Positions 18,270 through 27,483 of a stretch of 64,000 nucleotides of DNA are shown piece by piece; within the stretch, counting starts at the first letter, position 1, and the number at the start of each line of letters is the position of its first letter. A program made the translations under genes and the position numbers. Origin of the DNA: Brachyspira hampsonii. GTDB taxonomy: Bacteria; Spirochaetota; Brachyspiria; Brachyspirales; Brachyspiraceae. Where the stretch lies: assembly GCF_001746205.1 (NCBI RefSeq), contig NZ_MDCO01000006.1, positions 1 through 64,000 on the forward strand, written 5' to 3'. The notes below the pieces were generated by a model that made no database searches, was not told where the DNA came from, and saw only the letters and a program-made list of their open reading frames with translations.

Positions 18270-19868
18270 TTATTCTAAATAACAATAATGGAATTTATGA
18301 AATCCTAGAGGATCATAATAAACACCTTTAAGTTTAGGAGATACAAGCAAAGGTTCTGTATAATAATATATAGGTATTATAGCCTCTTCCTTCATAAGCA
18401 TTTCTTCTGCTTTATGCATAGTCTCCATTCTGAATTTCTGATCTCCTGAAAGCATAACCTGACTTATTATATCATCATAAGCCTTATTACTATAAACACT
18501 GTAATTATTAGGTGAATAACTTAAGCATAAACTCATAAAGTTTACAGGATCATCAAAATCGCCATTCCAAGCTCCTCTAGCCATAGTTATATTTCTATCA
18601 TATCTTGTCTGTAAAAATACTGCCCATTCTTCCTGAGTTAAAGTTACATCAATACCAAGATTTTCCTTCCACATCTGCTGAACAGCTTCAAATATTTTTA
18701 CATGTATTCCCGGATCTGTTTTAAACTCCATAACAGGAAAACCTTCGCCATTAGGATATCCTGCTTCAGCCATTAATTTTTTAGCTTCCTCAACATTTTT
18801 AGCATATCCTTCTTTAGTTACATCAATATATTCTCCTCCATTTTCTCTGAAATCTCCTTCATAATCAGATATTCCAAAAGGAACTAAAGCACCTGCAGGC
18901 TTCTCCCCTCCTCTTGTAACCTGTTCTACTATATAATTTCTGTCAATGGCAAGAGACAATGCTCTTCTTACTCTTACATCTTTTAGTATATCATTAGTTA
19001 AATTTAAACAATAATAATATGATGATATTCTAGGCTCTATCACTATAAGTCCTTCATTTTGAAGCGTCTGTATATCCTGTCTTGGGAAAGATCTGGCAAA
19101 ATGCAAAGAACCCGCTTTAACACCAGCAACAGAAGCAGTTTCATTTTCCATAAGAACAAATGTTATTTTATCAGGAACTATATCTTCTATATTCCAATAA
19201 TTAGTATTTTTTACCATTACAAGGCTCTCATCTCTGTTTCTTTCTACAAGTTTGAAAGCACCATTTCCTATATAAGTATCAGCATTTAAAGTCCATTCAT
19301 CTCCGTATTGTTCTATTATGTCTTTTCTTAATGGATAAAAAGTAGGAAAAGTTAAAAGCTCTAAGAAATAAGCTGTAGGAGCTTCTAAAGTTACTTCTAA
19401 AGTATAATCATCTATTGCTTTTATACCCAAATTTTCTTTAGGCATCTCTCCGGCTGTTATAGCTTTGGCATTCTTTACAGGTTCATGCTGATATCCGTAC
19501 TGACTTCCTGTGGCAGGATCAACAACCCTTTGCCAAGAATAAACAAAATCATCAGCAACAACTGATTTACCGTCTGTCCATTTAGAATTGGTTCTAAGTT
19601 TGAATGTATAAGTGAGTCCGTCATCGCTTATTTCCCAGCTCTCTGCTGCACCAGGAACTAATTTCCCATTCATATCTTTTTCTATTAATCCCTCAAATGT
19701 ATGCATCAAATAGAATACTGCATCTGAAGTTACATTAATACTAGGATCTATAGTATTAGGTTCCGGTCCTGTATTAATAAATATAGATATGCCGTCTTCT
19801 GATTTATTATTAGAGCATGACATAATAAATGATATAAAAATCATAAATAAAATAAATATTTTTTTCAT
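18270..19868 (-). CDS. Oligopeptide-binding lipoprotein (OppA family), copy 1
   Basis: The 532-residue protein starts with a lipoprotein signal (MKKIFILFMIFISFIMSCSN, lipobox Cys18) and is an SBP_bac_5 solute-binding protein: TGPEPNTIDPS at the mature N-terminus, LTYTFKLRTNSKWTDGKSV, VRRALSLAIDRNYIVEQV and the EEWAVFLQ region. OppA proteins deliver peptides to an OppBCDF importer, and no permease or ATPase genes are nearby, so these copies probably work with a complex encoded elsewhere. A second paralogue lies 36 bases upstream on the same strand and a third at 30.7 kb on the other strand, so this is a locally expanded family. Confidence 0.93.
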   Translation of the reverse strand: MKKIFILFMIFISFIMSCSNNKSEDGISIFINTGPEPNTIDPSINVTSDAVFYLMHTFEGLIEKDMNGKLVPGAAESWEISDDGLTYTFKLRTNSKWTDGKSVVADDFVYSWQRVVDPATGSQYGYQHEPVKNAKAITAGEMPKENLGIKAIDDYTLEVTLEAPTAYFLELLTFPTFYPLRKDIIEQYGDEWTLNADTYIGNGAFKLVERNRDESLVMVKNTNYWNIEDIVPDKITFVLMENETASVAGVKAGSLHFARSFPRQDIQTLQNEGLIVIEPRISSYYYCLNLTNDILKDVRVRRALSLAIDRNYIVEQVTRGGEKPAGALVPFGISDYEGDFRENGGEYIDVTKEGYAKNVEEAKKLMAEAGYPNGEGFPVMEFKTDPGIHVKIFEAVQQMWKENLGIDVTLTQEEWAVFLQTRYDRNITMARGAWNGDFDDPVNFMSLCLSYSPNNYSVYSNKAYDDIISQVMLSGDQKFRMETMHKAEEMLMKEEAIIPIYYYTEPLLVSPKLKGVYYDPLGFHKFHYCYLE

Positions 19869-19904
19869 TGATATTAACTCCTAACATTTTATTTTAAATT
19901 AAAA

Positions 19905-21533
19905 TTAATCTTCTAAATATGCTCTGACAAAACTATGCTGTCCCATAGAATCATACAAAACACCTTTTAATTTTGGCGATACCAATATTGGTTCATTAGA
20001 AAAATATATAGGTATTATTGCCATATCATTAATTAATAATTCTTCAGCTTTATGCATAGTCATCATTCTATGAGATGAATCTGTAATTAATGCTGCTGTT
20101 TTTATAAGATCATCATATCTTGTATTACTATAAACACTATTATTATTGGGCGATGTACTTAAAAATACCGAAAGAAAATTTATAGGATCATTAAAATCCC
20201 CATTCCAAGTTCCGCTTGCTATTTCAAAATTTTTATCAAATCTTTGAGTGAATAAATCAGATAACTCTAATTCTTCTATATTTATATCAATACCTAAATT
20301 TTCCTTCCACATTTTTTGTATAGCCTCAAATATATCTCTATGTATTCCATAAGTTGTTTTTAAAGTCATAACAGGAAAATCATTACCATTAGGATAACCG
20401 GCAAGTATCATAAGTCTCTTTGCTTCTTTAACATTATCCTCATAACTTCCTTTGCTTATATCTATATAATCACCGCCATTTTCTCTAAAATCTCCAAAAA
20501 ATCCAGGTATGCCATAAGGTACAAAAGCCGCTGCTGGTTTTTCTCCATTTCTAGTGATATTTTCAACTATATAATTTCTATCAATTACAAGGGATAATGC
20601 TTTTCTCACATTTACATCAGATAATACTTTATTTGTATTATTTATAAAATAAAAATATGTTCCTATTCTAGGCACATTGTGTATATATCCAGATCTTTGC
20701 AATGATACTATATTCTCTATTGGAAAGCTTCTTGAAAAATGAAGAAAACCATTTTTTACAGAGTTCAAAGAGTATTGAGGATCATTTTTTAATATGAACT
20801 CTAGCCTGCTTGGTATAACTTCTTTATTATTCCAATAAAATTCATTTTTTTCCATTATAATATTATTATCTATTTTTCTCTCTACAACTTTAAATGCCCC
20901 ATTTCCTATAAAAGTTTCAGGCTTTTCTGTCCAATTATCTTCATACAGTTTTATTATATCTTCTCTTAAAGGATAAAATGTAGGATATGATAAAATTTCA
21001 ATAAAATAAGCTAAAGGCATATCTAATATTATCTCTAATGTATAATCATCTATAGCTTCAACACCCAAATATTTTGTTTCTATTTTACCGCTAAGTACAT
21101 CTTTAGAATTTTTTATAAAACTATATTGATATGCGAATTTGCTTTTTGTATTAGGATCAAATAGCCTCCTGAAAGAATAAACAAAATCTTTTGCTAAAAC
21201 AGGATTGCCGTCAGACCAATAAGCATCTTTTCTTAAATGAAATGTGTACACAAGTCCGTCAGCACTTACATTCCAACTTTCAGCGGCTGCCGGTATTACT
21301 TTACCGTCTTTATCCTTACTAACTAATCCTTCAAATATATGATTTAAATATATTAAAGTATCTGATGTTACATTTTTACTAGGATCCATAGTATATGGTT
21401 CCTGACCTATATTTATCAGCAATGAAAAATACTTTCCTGAAGGAGGACTGTCGGTAATGCTTTCTTCCATTTTTGTACATGATATAATTACAGACATCAG
21501 AATAATTATATAAATATAATATTTTGTTAACAT
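19905..21533 (-). CDS. Oligopeptide-binding lipoprotein (OppA family), copy 2
   Basis: About 542 residues, clearly paralogous to the downstream gene along its whole length: IGQEPYTMDPSKN, then LVYTFHLRKDAYWSDGN, then VRKALSLVIDRNYIVENI. I prefer the ATG at 21533 (MLTKYYIYI, ending in lipobox VIISC) over one 18 bases earlier, since it gives a standard lipoprotein signal. It is more diverged and richer in Asn/Ile than copy 1, suggesting relaxed selection or a different peptide preference (inference). Downstream copy 1 probably shares its transcript. Confidence 0.9.
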   Translation of the reverse strand: MLTKYYIYIIILMSVIISCTKMEESITDSPPSGKYFSLLINIGQEPYTMDPSKNVTSDTLIYLNHIFEGLVSKDKDGKVIPAAAESWNVSADGLVYTFHLRKDAYWSDGNPVLAKDFVYSFRRLFDPNTKSKFAYQYSFIKNSKDVLSGKIETKYLGVEAIDDYTLEIILDMPLAYFIEILSYPTFYPLREDIIKLYEDNWTEKPETFIGNGAFKVVERKIDNNIIMEKNEFYWNNKEVIPSRLEFILKNDPQYSLNSVKNGFLHFSRSFPIENIVSLQRSGYIHNVPRIGTYFYFINNTNKVLSDVNVRKALSLVIDRNYIVENITRNGEKPAAAFVPYGIPGFFGDFRENGGDYIDISKGSYEDNVKEAKRLMILAGYPNGNDFPVMTLKTTYGIHRDIFEAIQKMWKENLGIDINIEELELSDLFTQRFDKNFEIASGTWNGDFNDPINFLSVFLSTSPNNNSVYSNTRYDDLIKTAALITDSSHRMMTMHKAEELLINDMAIIPIYFSNEPILVSPKLKGVLYDSMGQHSFVRAYLED

Positions 21534-21599
21534 TTTATTATCCAAATGCATTTTACTTCAATTAAGTATATATTCTATAACATTTAATGTCAAATAATA

Positions 21600-22937
21600 T
21601 TATTTTATTAGTTTAAAATATTCTATTATATTCTTTAACTCTTCAGATTCATCGTTAATGGATTTATAGTTATCAGAAATACCATTTACAAATTTATAAT
21701 TATTATTTGATTTATCATCATTTGGAACTTCAGGCTTAGAATTATGAGAAATCTTATATTGATTATCTTTCAATACATCAATAATATTATTCAAATATTC
21801 TATAGTGTTATTATTATCTGAATTCATATCTGTAATTATATTATCTGATTTTATATTATATGATTTCGTTTTATATTTGTTCTTATTAATAAAATTTATT
21901 ACAGGTATTACTTTTCTATTTATAATATTAGGTATTATAATAATTATTAAAATAATCATCACAGAAATCATAATTCCTATCATTATAAACATTTTATTAT
22001 TATTTTTTAATACCATAGCTGACGGTACTGCCACCTCAATACCCCAATGCACATTATCAAATAACTCTATAGGCTTTACAATATAAAAATATCTATTTAA
22101 ATTTTTGAAATTGTATTTTTCTATTATTAAACTTTCATTAGAATTTATAATATCCATTACATTATAATTATTATACGGATGATATAAATTAGTAAAATTT
22201 TCGCCTATAATTTCAATATCAGTGTTACAGTAAATAATATTTCCATTCTCATCAAATAAAGTAATAGATATATCATTTTCTTTATAAAAATTCATACTAC
22301 CAGAACTCATATCCAAACCAATTATACCTATAATTTTATCATCATTAGAATATATAGGCATTATATAAGTTTGAATCTGCTTATACTTGTTTTGCATCTG
22401 AACAGTATATATTGGAGTTATATACATTTCATTTTTCTCTATTGCCTTTTCTATAAATGATGATTTTAATTCTAAATTTTCAGCATCAAGTCTTGATATA
22501 TTACCGTCTTTATCTTTGCCAATATATATTCCAAATTGTCCGTTTATATTTTTATACAAACTGTCATTTCTATATATATTGTCATCATCAATTGCATTTG
22601 GAAGAAAAAGCAAAAAAACCGCTTCAGCATTTTCACTTATATTTTTAGCAAATTTATCCATAAAGCTTTCATATATCTTTCTATTTCTTATATTACTGCT
22701 ATATAATTCTTCCGACACAATTTTTATACTTTTAATGAAATTTAATTCATTATTGATAACATCTTTCATATTTAGTAATTTAATTTCAGATATTTGATCT
22801 ATTGCAGATAATGACATATCTTTAGAAATATTATATGTATATATAATAGTTATAATACTGCATATTATTATTATAAATATTATAGGTATTATAATAAATA
22901 AACTTATTTTAATATTTAAATTATTTTTGCTGTTCAT
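21600..22937 (-). CDS. Chemoreceptor-like sensor lacking the signalling domain, copy 1
   Basis: The 445-residue protein has the layout of a transmembrane methyl-accepting chemotaxis protein as far as residue 345: a signal-anchor at 9-33, a periplasmic double-Cache-type sensor (GIIGLDMSSGSM, FDENGNIIYCNTD, WGIEVAVPSA), and a second membrane segment at about 317-338. After that only about 100 residues remain, Asn/Ser/Lys-rich, with no HAMP and none of the receptor hairpin (no [14 protein letters not shown]-type tip). The extreme C-terminus, NIIEYFKLIK, still matches the last residues of complete receptors in this genome (DVIGYFKLQ). An in-frame loss of the signalling core seems likely. It could not bind CheA/CheW in the usual way; a sensor-only or decoy role is speculative. 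Confidence 0.7.
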   Translation of the reverse strand: MNSKNNLNIKISLFIIIPIIFIIIICSIITIIYTYNISKDMSLSAIDQISEIKLLNMKDVINNELNFIKSIKIVSEELYSSNIRNRKIYESFMDKFAKNISENAEAVFLLFLPNAIDDDNIYRNDSLYKNINGQFGIYIGKDKDGNISRLDAENLELKSSFIEKAIEKNEMYITPIYTVQMQNKYKQIQTYIMPIYSNDDKIIGIIGLDMSSGSMNFYKENDISITLFDENGNIIYCNTDIEIIGENFTNLYHPYNNYNVMDIINSNESLIIEKYNFKNLNRYFYIVKPIELFDNVHWGIEVAVPSAMVLKNNNKMFIMIGIMISVMIILIIIIIPNIINRKVIPVINFINKNKYKTKSYNIKSDNIITDMNSDNNNTIEYLNNIIDVLKDNQYKISHNSKPEVPNDDKSNNNYKFVNGISDNYKSINDESEELKNIIEYFKLIK

Positions 22938-22950
22938 AATTTTTATACTT

Positions 22951-24354
22951 TTACTCTCTTAATCTAAAATATTTTATTATTTTTTGTAAATCATTTGATT
23001 CTTTTAAAAGAGATTTTGAATTTTCATTTACATTATTTACAATCTTAGAATTATGATTTTCTTTTATTTCATTGTTATTGATGCTGTTATTAATTTTATA
23101 TACTAACTCAGATATATTATTCGAGTTTTCCGAAATTTTATCAGCTTTTATTTTTACAGTTCTAACCAAGTTATTTAAGTATATTATTGTTTTATCAATT
23201 TCTCTGCTCATATTCCCCATTTCATCATTCATATTTAAATATTTGTCAGAAATTCTCCAAGATATATCACCTTCCCTTATTTTCATGATATTATCATTTA
23301 AATTATTCATTACTGACAATATTTTTTTATTAATAACGAATGGTACAATAATAAACATTAAAATAATGATCACCGCCGTAATAATAATCCATATTATCAT
23401 TATAATTTTATAATGATTAAAAAAATCTGCCTTACTATCAACCGCTAATTCTATTCCCCAATATAAATCATCAAAAATATGAATAGGAGTAAAAATATTG
23501 AAATATTTACTTGAAGTTTTTTCATTATACGATTCTTTCCAAATAGCAGTATTAGAATATATTGTATTTTCTAAATCACTGCTTCCATATACATCCGATA
23601 AATTAGTAATATTTTCTCCTATACTGTATATATCTGTGGTACAGTACATAATATTACCTTTTTCATTAAATAGAGATATTGTAAATCCGTTTGTATCTTC
23701 ATAAAACATTATATTGTCCAAAGATAAATTCAAAGAAGATACTCCAATTAATTCATTATCTTTGGAAAATATTGGTATTGAATATGTATACATAGGTTTG
23801 TATTTACCTTGTATAGGATAATAATTCAAAGTTGTAATATAAGGTTTTCTGCTTGTTATAGTAGTATTCAAATAAGTATATTCTAAATCAGACTCTCTTA
23901 GGTTAATTCTAGATATATTATTTTCAGCATCTTTAACTAAAGTAACTACAAATCTGCCTTTAATATCTTGATAGAGAGGATTATTAATATACATACTGTC
24001 ATTATCAATTATATTGGTAAAAAACATTAAAGATACGGATACAGCATTAGTACTCATTTCATGGGCAAATCTATTCATTAAATCTTCATATACTTCTCTT
24101 TTTCTAACATTATAGTTATATAAATTTTCTACAGAATATTTTATATTATCAAGATAATTTAATTCAACACTGATTATATTTTCTATTTCATATATTTCTT
24201 TTTCAGACATTTGAGATATTATAAATAAGGTCATTTCCTCTGTAATTTTATATATATATATTGTATTCATAATACCAAATATTAATACTATTGTTACAAT
24301 AGGTATTAAAATAAATAAACTTATTTTAATATTTAAATTATTTTTGCTATTCAT
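22951..24354 (-). CDS. Chemoreceptor-like sensor lacking the signalling domain, copy 2
   Basis: This 467-residue paralogue of the next gene begins with the same 14 residues (MNSKNNLNIKISLF) and has the same Cache-type sensor between membrane segments at about 9-31 and 327-350. It retains a recognisable HAMP-like region (IREGDISWRISDKY, DEMGNMSREID), then a short helical stretch (VKIKADKISENSNNISELV), and ends with the receptor tail-like KIIKYFRLRE. The roughly 200-residue cytoplasmic hairpin that contacts CheA and CheW is absent. It lies 13 bases upstream of copy 1, so the two are co-transcribed. Being intact as an ORF, it is not an obvious pseudogene. Confidence 0.7.
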   Translation of the reverse strand: MNSKNNLNIKISLFILIPIVTIVLIFGIMNTIYIYKITEEMTLFIISQMSEKEIYEIENIISVELNYLDNIKYSVENLYNYNVRKREVYEDLMNRFAHEMSTNAVSVSLMFFTNIIDNDSMYINNPLYQDIKGRFVVTLVKDAENNISRINLRESDLEYTYLNTTITSRKPYITTLNYYPIQGKYKPMYTYSIPIFSKDNELIGVSSLNLSLDNIMFYEDTNGFTISLFNEKGNIMYCTTDIYSIGENITNLSDVYGSSDLENTIYSNTAIWKESYNEKTSSKYFNIFTPIHIFDDLYWGIELAVDSKADFFNHYKIIMIIWIIITAVIIILMFIIVPFVINKKILSVMNNLNDNIMKIREGDISWRISDKYLNMNDEMGNMSREIDKTIIYLNNLVRTVKIKADKISENSNNISELVYKINNSINNNEIKENHNSKIVNNVNENSKSLLKESNDLQKIIKYFRLRE

Positions 24355-24463
24355 AATCTTATGATACTTAAATAAAATAATATTTTCTAATATAGTGTAA
24401 AATATTTTGTTATTTTTTGCAATTAATTTTACTTTTATAAAAGATATTTTAAACTTTATTTTA

Positions 24464-24810
24464 TTACTGTAATTTAAAATATCCTATAACATCTATAAGT
24501 TCATTAGCCTCATTAAGCAGAGCCTGAGAAGCAGCTGTAGCCTCTTCTACCAAAGCAGCATTTTTTTGTACAGAAGAATCCATATTTGTAATAGCAGAAT
24601 CAACCTGCTCTATTCCTTTCTGCTGCTCCTGAGAAGCTGCATTAATTTTATACATAATATTAGAAGCACTATCCATTTTTACAGATATATCTTCAAACAT
24701 TTCTTTAGACTCTCTTACACTTTCAGAAGCTAAATGAGTTTTTTCATTACTATCAGATATTAAAGCTGTAATATTTTTTACAGATTCCTGAGTATTCTGT
24801 GCTAAATTAT
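24464..24810 (-). pseudogene. C-terminal part of a methyl-accepting chemotaxis protein, cut by an assembly junction
   Basis: The minus-strand frame encodes the last 115 or so residues of a normal receptor: NLAQNTQESVKNITALI, the methylation-helix region with MYKINAASQEQQKGIEQVD and ALVEEATAASQALL, and the tail DVIGYFKLQ. Immediately upstream, at about 24811, the sequence switches to unrelated material read on the other strand, so some 500 residues (sensor, HAMP, hairpin tip) are missing. Because that material ends in sequencing adapter, the truncation is probably an assembly artefact and the real chromosome likely holds a full receptor here, making three tandem receptors. Confidence 0.8.
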
Positions 24811-24960
24811 GGAGCAGGTATTGATTATGAGAATTATAAAGAAAGCGGAACAAAGTGGCTTGAAGTATTTTTTCTTCCTCCAGAGGCCGAAGACGGAAAA
24901 GATGCAATTCATGGCTTTGTGCATGGTTCGCAGGTAAAACTTGAAAATGGAGGCTATTAA
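24811..24960 (+). pseudogene. C-terminal fragment of a Brachyspira surface-protein-like gene (in chimeric block)
   Basis: The plus-strand frame beginning GAGIDYENYKESGTKWLEVF ends with DGKDAIHGFVHGSQVKLENG before the TAA at 24958-24960. The DGKDAIHGFVHGSQ stretch is identical to the end of the minus-strand fragment at 58.3 kb, so both are 3' ends of one gene family. The family resembles Brachyspira variable surface/porin-like proteins (moderate confidence). No start or N-terminus is present. The left edge coincides with the point where the chemoreceptor gene is cut. Confidence 0.6.
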
Positions 24961-25038
24961 AAGAGCATAACAATACCAAGTGAGCCGACCAAGTAGGTAC
25001 CTTTGGTGGGCGAACATAACAATAATAGGAGTTATTCA
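24961..25038 (+). repeat. Intergenic spacer repeat resembling the 69-bp array at 58 kb
   Basis: The spacer contains CATAACAAT, CCAAGTGAGCCGACCAAG and GGGCGAACATAACAAT, and ends with a ribosome site (AGGAG) before an ATG. The same pieces (CATAACAA, CCAAGCGAGC, GCGAAGCGAGCATAACAA) occur on the minus strand of the tandem array at 58,021-58,220, so this is a diverged, single relative of that repeat. Confidence 0.45.
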
Positions 25039-25185
25039 ATGAAGAAAATTATTTTATTTCTTTTAAGCATTAATTTATTATTGGCATTTCCGCCTAGTGA
25101 AGCGTATTTTTCTGAACTTTTAAGCGATAATGGTAAAGTAATAAAAAATACACTTAAAGTAAAAAAAATTGACGGCGGCAATTAT
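25039..25185 (+). pseudogene. N-terminal fragment of an exported protein, ended by adapter
   Basis: A good ribosome site (AGGAG) precedes ATG 25039. The 49 genuine residues begin with a signal peptide (MKKIILFLLSINLLLAF) and continue for about 30 residues until the Illumina adapter starts at 25186. The translated frame then reads RSEEHTS, the well-known adapter-derived peptide. The real gene must continue elsewhere, so the product cannot be named. Confidence 0.75.
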
Positions 25186-25205
25186 AGATCGGAAGAGCAC
25201 ACGTC
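25186..25205 (+). other. Illumina TruSeq adapter sequence (artefact)
   Basis: The 20 bases AGATCGGAAGAGCACACGTC match the start of the TruSeq read-1 adapter exactly. They sit between a truncated signal-peptide gene and an 84-bp repeat unit that lacks its first 11-12 bases. This is not biological sequence and marks an incorrect join. Confidence 0.97.
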
Positions 25206-25277
25206 ATAAAACTTAAAATATATATCGATTAATAATTATAATTTATACAATATATAAGATTTCATTAACCGTGCGTT
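25206..25277. repeat. 84-bp intergenic unit, left end lost at the adapter junction
   Basis: ATAAAACTTAAAATATATAT through ACCGTGCGTT matches the 84-bp unit at 35,263-35,346 nearly base for base but lacks the ACCGCACGCAG end that should precede it, which is exactly where the adapter lies. Confidence 0.8.
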
Positions 25278-25288
25278 ATTTTTTACAA

Positions 25289-27268
25289 TCAATAATCAAA
25301 AGCATCTTCGTCTATATCAATATAATTACCAGAATAATAATTAGCCTTTTCTTTTATGAGCATTAATTTTTTTGGTATCTCCATTAAAAATGAGGAAGGT
25401 ATCTGCTCCATTATACCAGTGCTTATTCTTCTTCTCTTTGAGTATGTAAGATAAAGTTTTCTTCTTGCCCTTGTTATGCCAACATAACAAAGCCTCCTCT
25501 CTTCATAGATACCTTTTTCTTCCTCAAGTGAGAAATAATGCGGAAAAACTCCCTGCTCCATTCCTGTCATAAACACTACATCAAATTCCAATCCTTTAGC
25601 ATTATGAATAGTCATCAATGTTACATAATCTTCTTTATCATCATTTGTATTTATATCTCTGTATAGAGTATTTTCTTCTAAAAATGTTATAAGTGAGGCA
25701 TTAGGCTCCATTGCTTTATAATCATAAAAACCTCTGAAAAGCTCTTTTATATTTTCTTCTGCAGTTATTACTCTCTCGTTTCCATCATTCTTAAATATTG
25801 AAAAATAATCTATATCTTTTAAAAACTCAAAGAATAATAACTCTATATGAATACCTTCTTCATTGATAATATCTTCTTTTATTTTCACAGCATATTCTTC
25901 TATAATGTTTTTATAGGCTTTCATATTTGAAATAACTTTTTTTGTAAGTCCTGCTTCATCAATATAATCAATAGCGTTGTAAAGAGTTAATTTTCTGGTA
26001 TTTGCAAAAGTCTCAAAATTGCTGAAGCTCTTTTCTCCTATTCCTCTAGGCGGAATATTGATAGTTCTTCTTACACTGAAGTTATCGCCGAAACCTATCA
26101 TAAGCCTTAAAAAAGAAATTGCATCTTTTATTTCAGTACGCTCAAAGAATCCAACTCCTCCTACTATTTTATAATTAATAGAATGAAGTCTTAATTCCTT
26201 TTCATAAGCCCTTGATTGGCTATTAGTTCTAAATAATACAACAATATCCCTTGCCTCAAACCCATTATCAAATAAAGATTCTATTTCATTAACTACACTT
26301 CTAGCCTCTTCTAAATCACTATAGCAAATCCAATTTTCTATTTTAAACTCATTAGGCTTATTTGAAAATACATTCTTTTCATGACGATTAGTATTATTTT
26401 TTATGACACTCAAAGCTGCTTCTACAATATCTTTAGGGCATCTATAATTTTCCTCAAGACGAATTACCTTTGTATTAGGATAATCCTTTTCAAAATCAAG
26501 TATATTCAAAACATCTGCTCCTCTGAAGGCATATATACTCTGATCATCATCTCCTACAACCGTTAAATCATTTTCTGCATCCTGCGTTAATAATTTTATT
26601 AATTTATACTGCTGAGGATTAGTATCCTGAAACTCATCTACCAAAATATATTTAAATCTGTTTCTATAATAATTTAAAACCTTACTTTCTTGTTCAAATA
26701 ATTTTATAGTATTTAAAATTAAATCATCAAAATCCATTACATTTTCATTAAGTTCATACTCTGTATATTTTTTATAAACATTTTCAAAAATATCTCTGTC
26801 GAAAACTATACCGTCATCTATTGAATTTTTTACATTAGATATAAATCTTGTTATAAGTTTCTGTGATATACTCTTTGGAACTTCCTCTTCTTTCATAATT
26901 CTTTTAATAACTGATGCTTTATCTCCTTCATCTAAAATAAGAAAATTGGATTTATATCCTAGGAAATGGGCATTCTCTTTTAATATCCTTAGACATGCAG
27001 AGTGAAAAGTTCTAATAAATAATCTGCTTGGTTTAATATCTGGAAGCAAATCGCATACTCTATCTTTCATCTCATGTGCAGCTTTATTAGTAAAAGTTAC
27101 AGCCATTATATTTTCAGGAGCTGCTTCAAGCTCATTGATAAGATATGCTATTTTTCTGGTAATAACTAAAGTCTTACCGCTTCCTGCACCTGCTAGAAGA
27201 AGTAATGGACTTCCTGTATGCAGTATTCCTTCTCTTTGGACTTCGCTCACATTGTCAAGTATATTCAT
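25289..27268 (-). CDS. UvrD/PcrA/Rep-type superfamily 1A DNA helicase
   Basis: The 659-residue protein has all SF1A helicase motifs in order: Walker A LAGAGSGKT, VTFTNKAAHEM (Ia), VDEFQDTN (II), VGDDDQSIYAFRGAD (III), ENYRCP, TIHNAKGLEFDVVF (V) and YVGITRARRKLYLTYS (VI). Length and motif spacing fit PcrA/Rep/UvrD, the 3'-5' helicases of repair and replication-fork upkeep. It is slightly shorter than typical UvrD/PcrA (about 720) and ends soon after motif VI, with no long C-terminal RNA-polymerase-binding tail visible. Start ATG at 27268. Its 3' end abuts the 84-bp repeat at 25.2 kb. Which subgroup (uvrD, pcrA or rep) cannot be told apart here. Confidence 0.92.
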   Translation of the reverse strand: MNILDNVSEVQREGILHTGSPLLLLAGAGSGKTLVITRKIAYLINELEAAPENIMAVTFTNKAAHEMKDRVCDLLPDIKPSRLFIRTFHSACLRILKENAHFLGYKSNFLILDEGDKASVIKRIMKEEEVPKSISQKLITRFISNVKNSIDDGIVFDRDIFENVYKKYTEYELNENVMDFDDLILNTIKLFEQESKVLNYYRNRFKYILVDEFQDTNPQQYKLIKLLTQDAENDLTVVGDDDQSIYAFRGADVLNILDFEKDYPNTKVIRLEENYRCPKDIVEAALSVIKNNTNRHEKNVFSNKPNEFKIENWICYSDLEEARSVVNEIESLFDNGFEARDIVVLFRTNSQSRAYEKELRLHSINYKIVGGVGFFERTEIKDAISFLRLMIGFGDNFSVRRTINIPPRGIGEKSFSNFETFANTRKLTLYNAIDYIDEAGLTKKVISNMKAYKNIIEEYAVKIKEDIINEEGIHIELLFFEFLKDIDYFSIFKNDGNERVITAEENIKELFRGFYDYKAMEPNASLITFLEENTLYRDINTNDDKEDYVTLMTIHNAKGLEFDVVFMTGMEQGVFPHYFSLEEEKGIYEERRLCYVGITRARRKLYLTYSKRRRISTGIMEQIPSSFLMEIPKKLMLIKEKANYYSGNYIDIDEDAFDY

Positions 27269-27483
27269 AAATATGCACCTTAAATATAAAAATAGATATT
27301 CATTATATTGTATATTATTTAATATTCAAGTTTTTATTACATCTATATTGAAAAACATTTATAAATTTAATATAATGTATAAAACACTATTGATTAAAAA
27401 ACTTTAAAAATTATCTCAATTTTTATTAGAATAATAATTATATATTAAAGTTTAATATATCAATAAGAATATTTTTTGGAGTT

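Noticed and set aside
25206-25277. Insertion sequence ends
   Set aside because: The 84-bp units have IS-like inverted ends but no transposase ORF or clear target duplication; they are treated as non-autonomous repeats.
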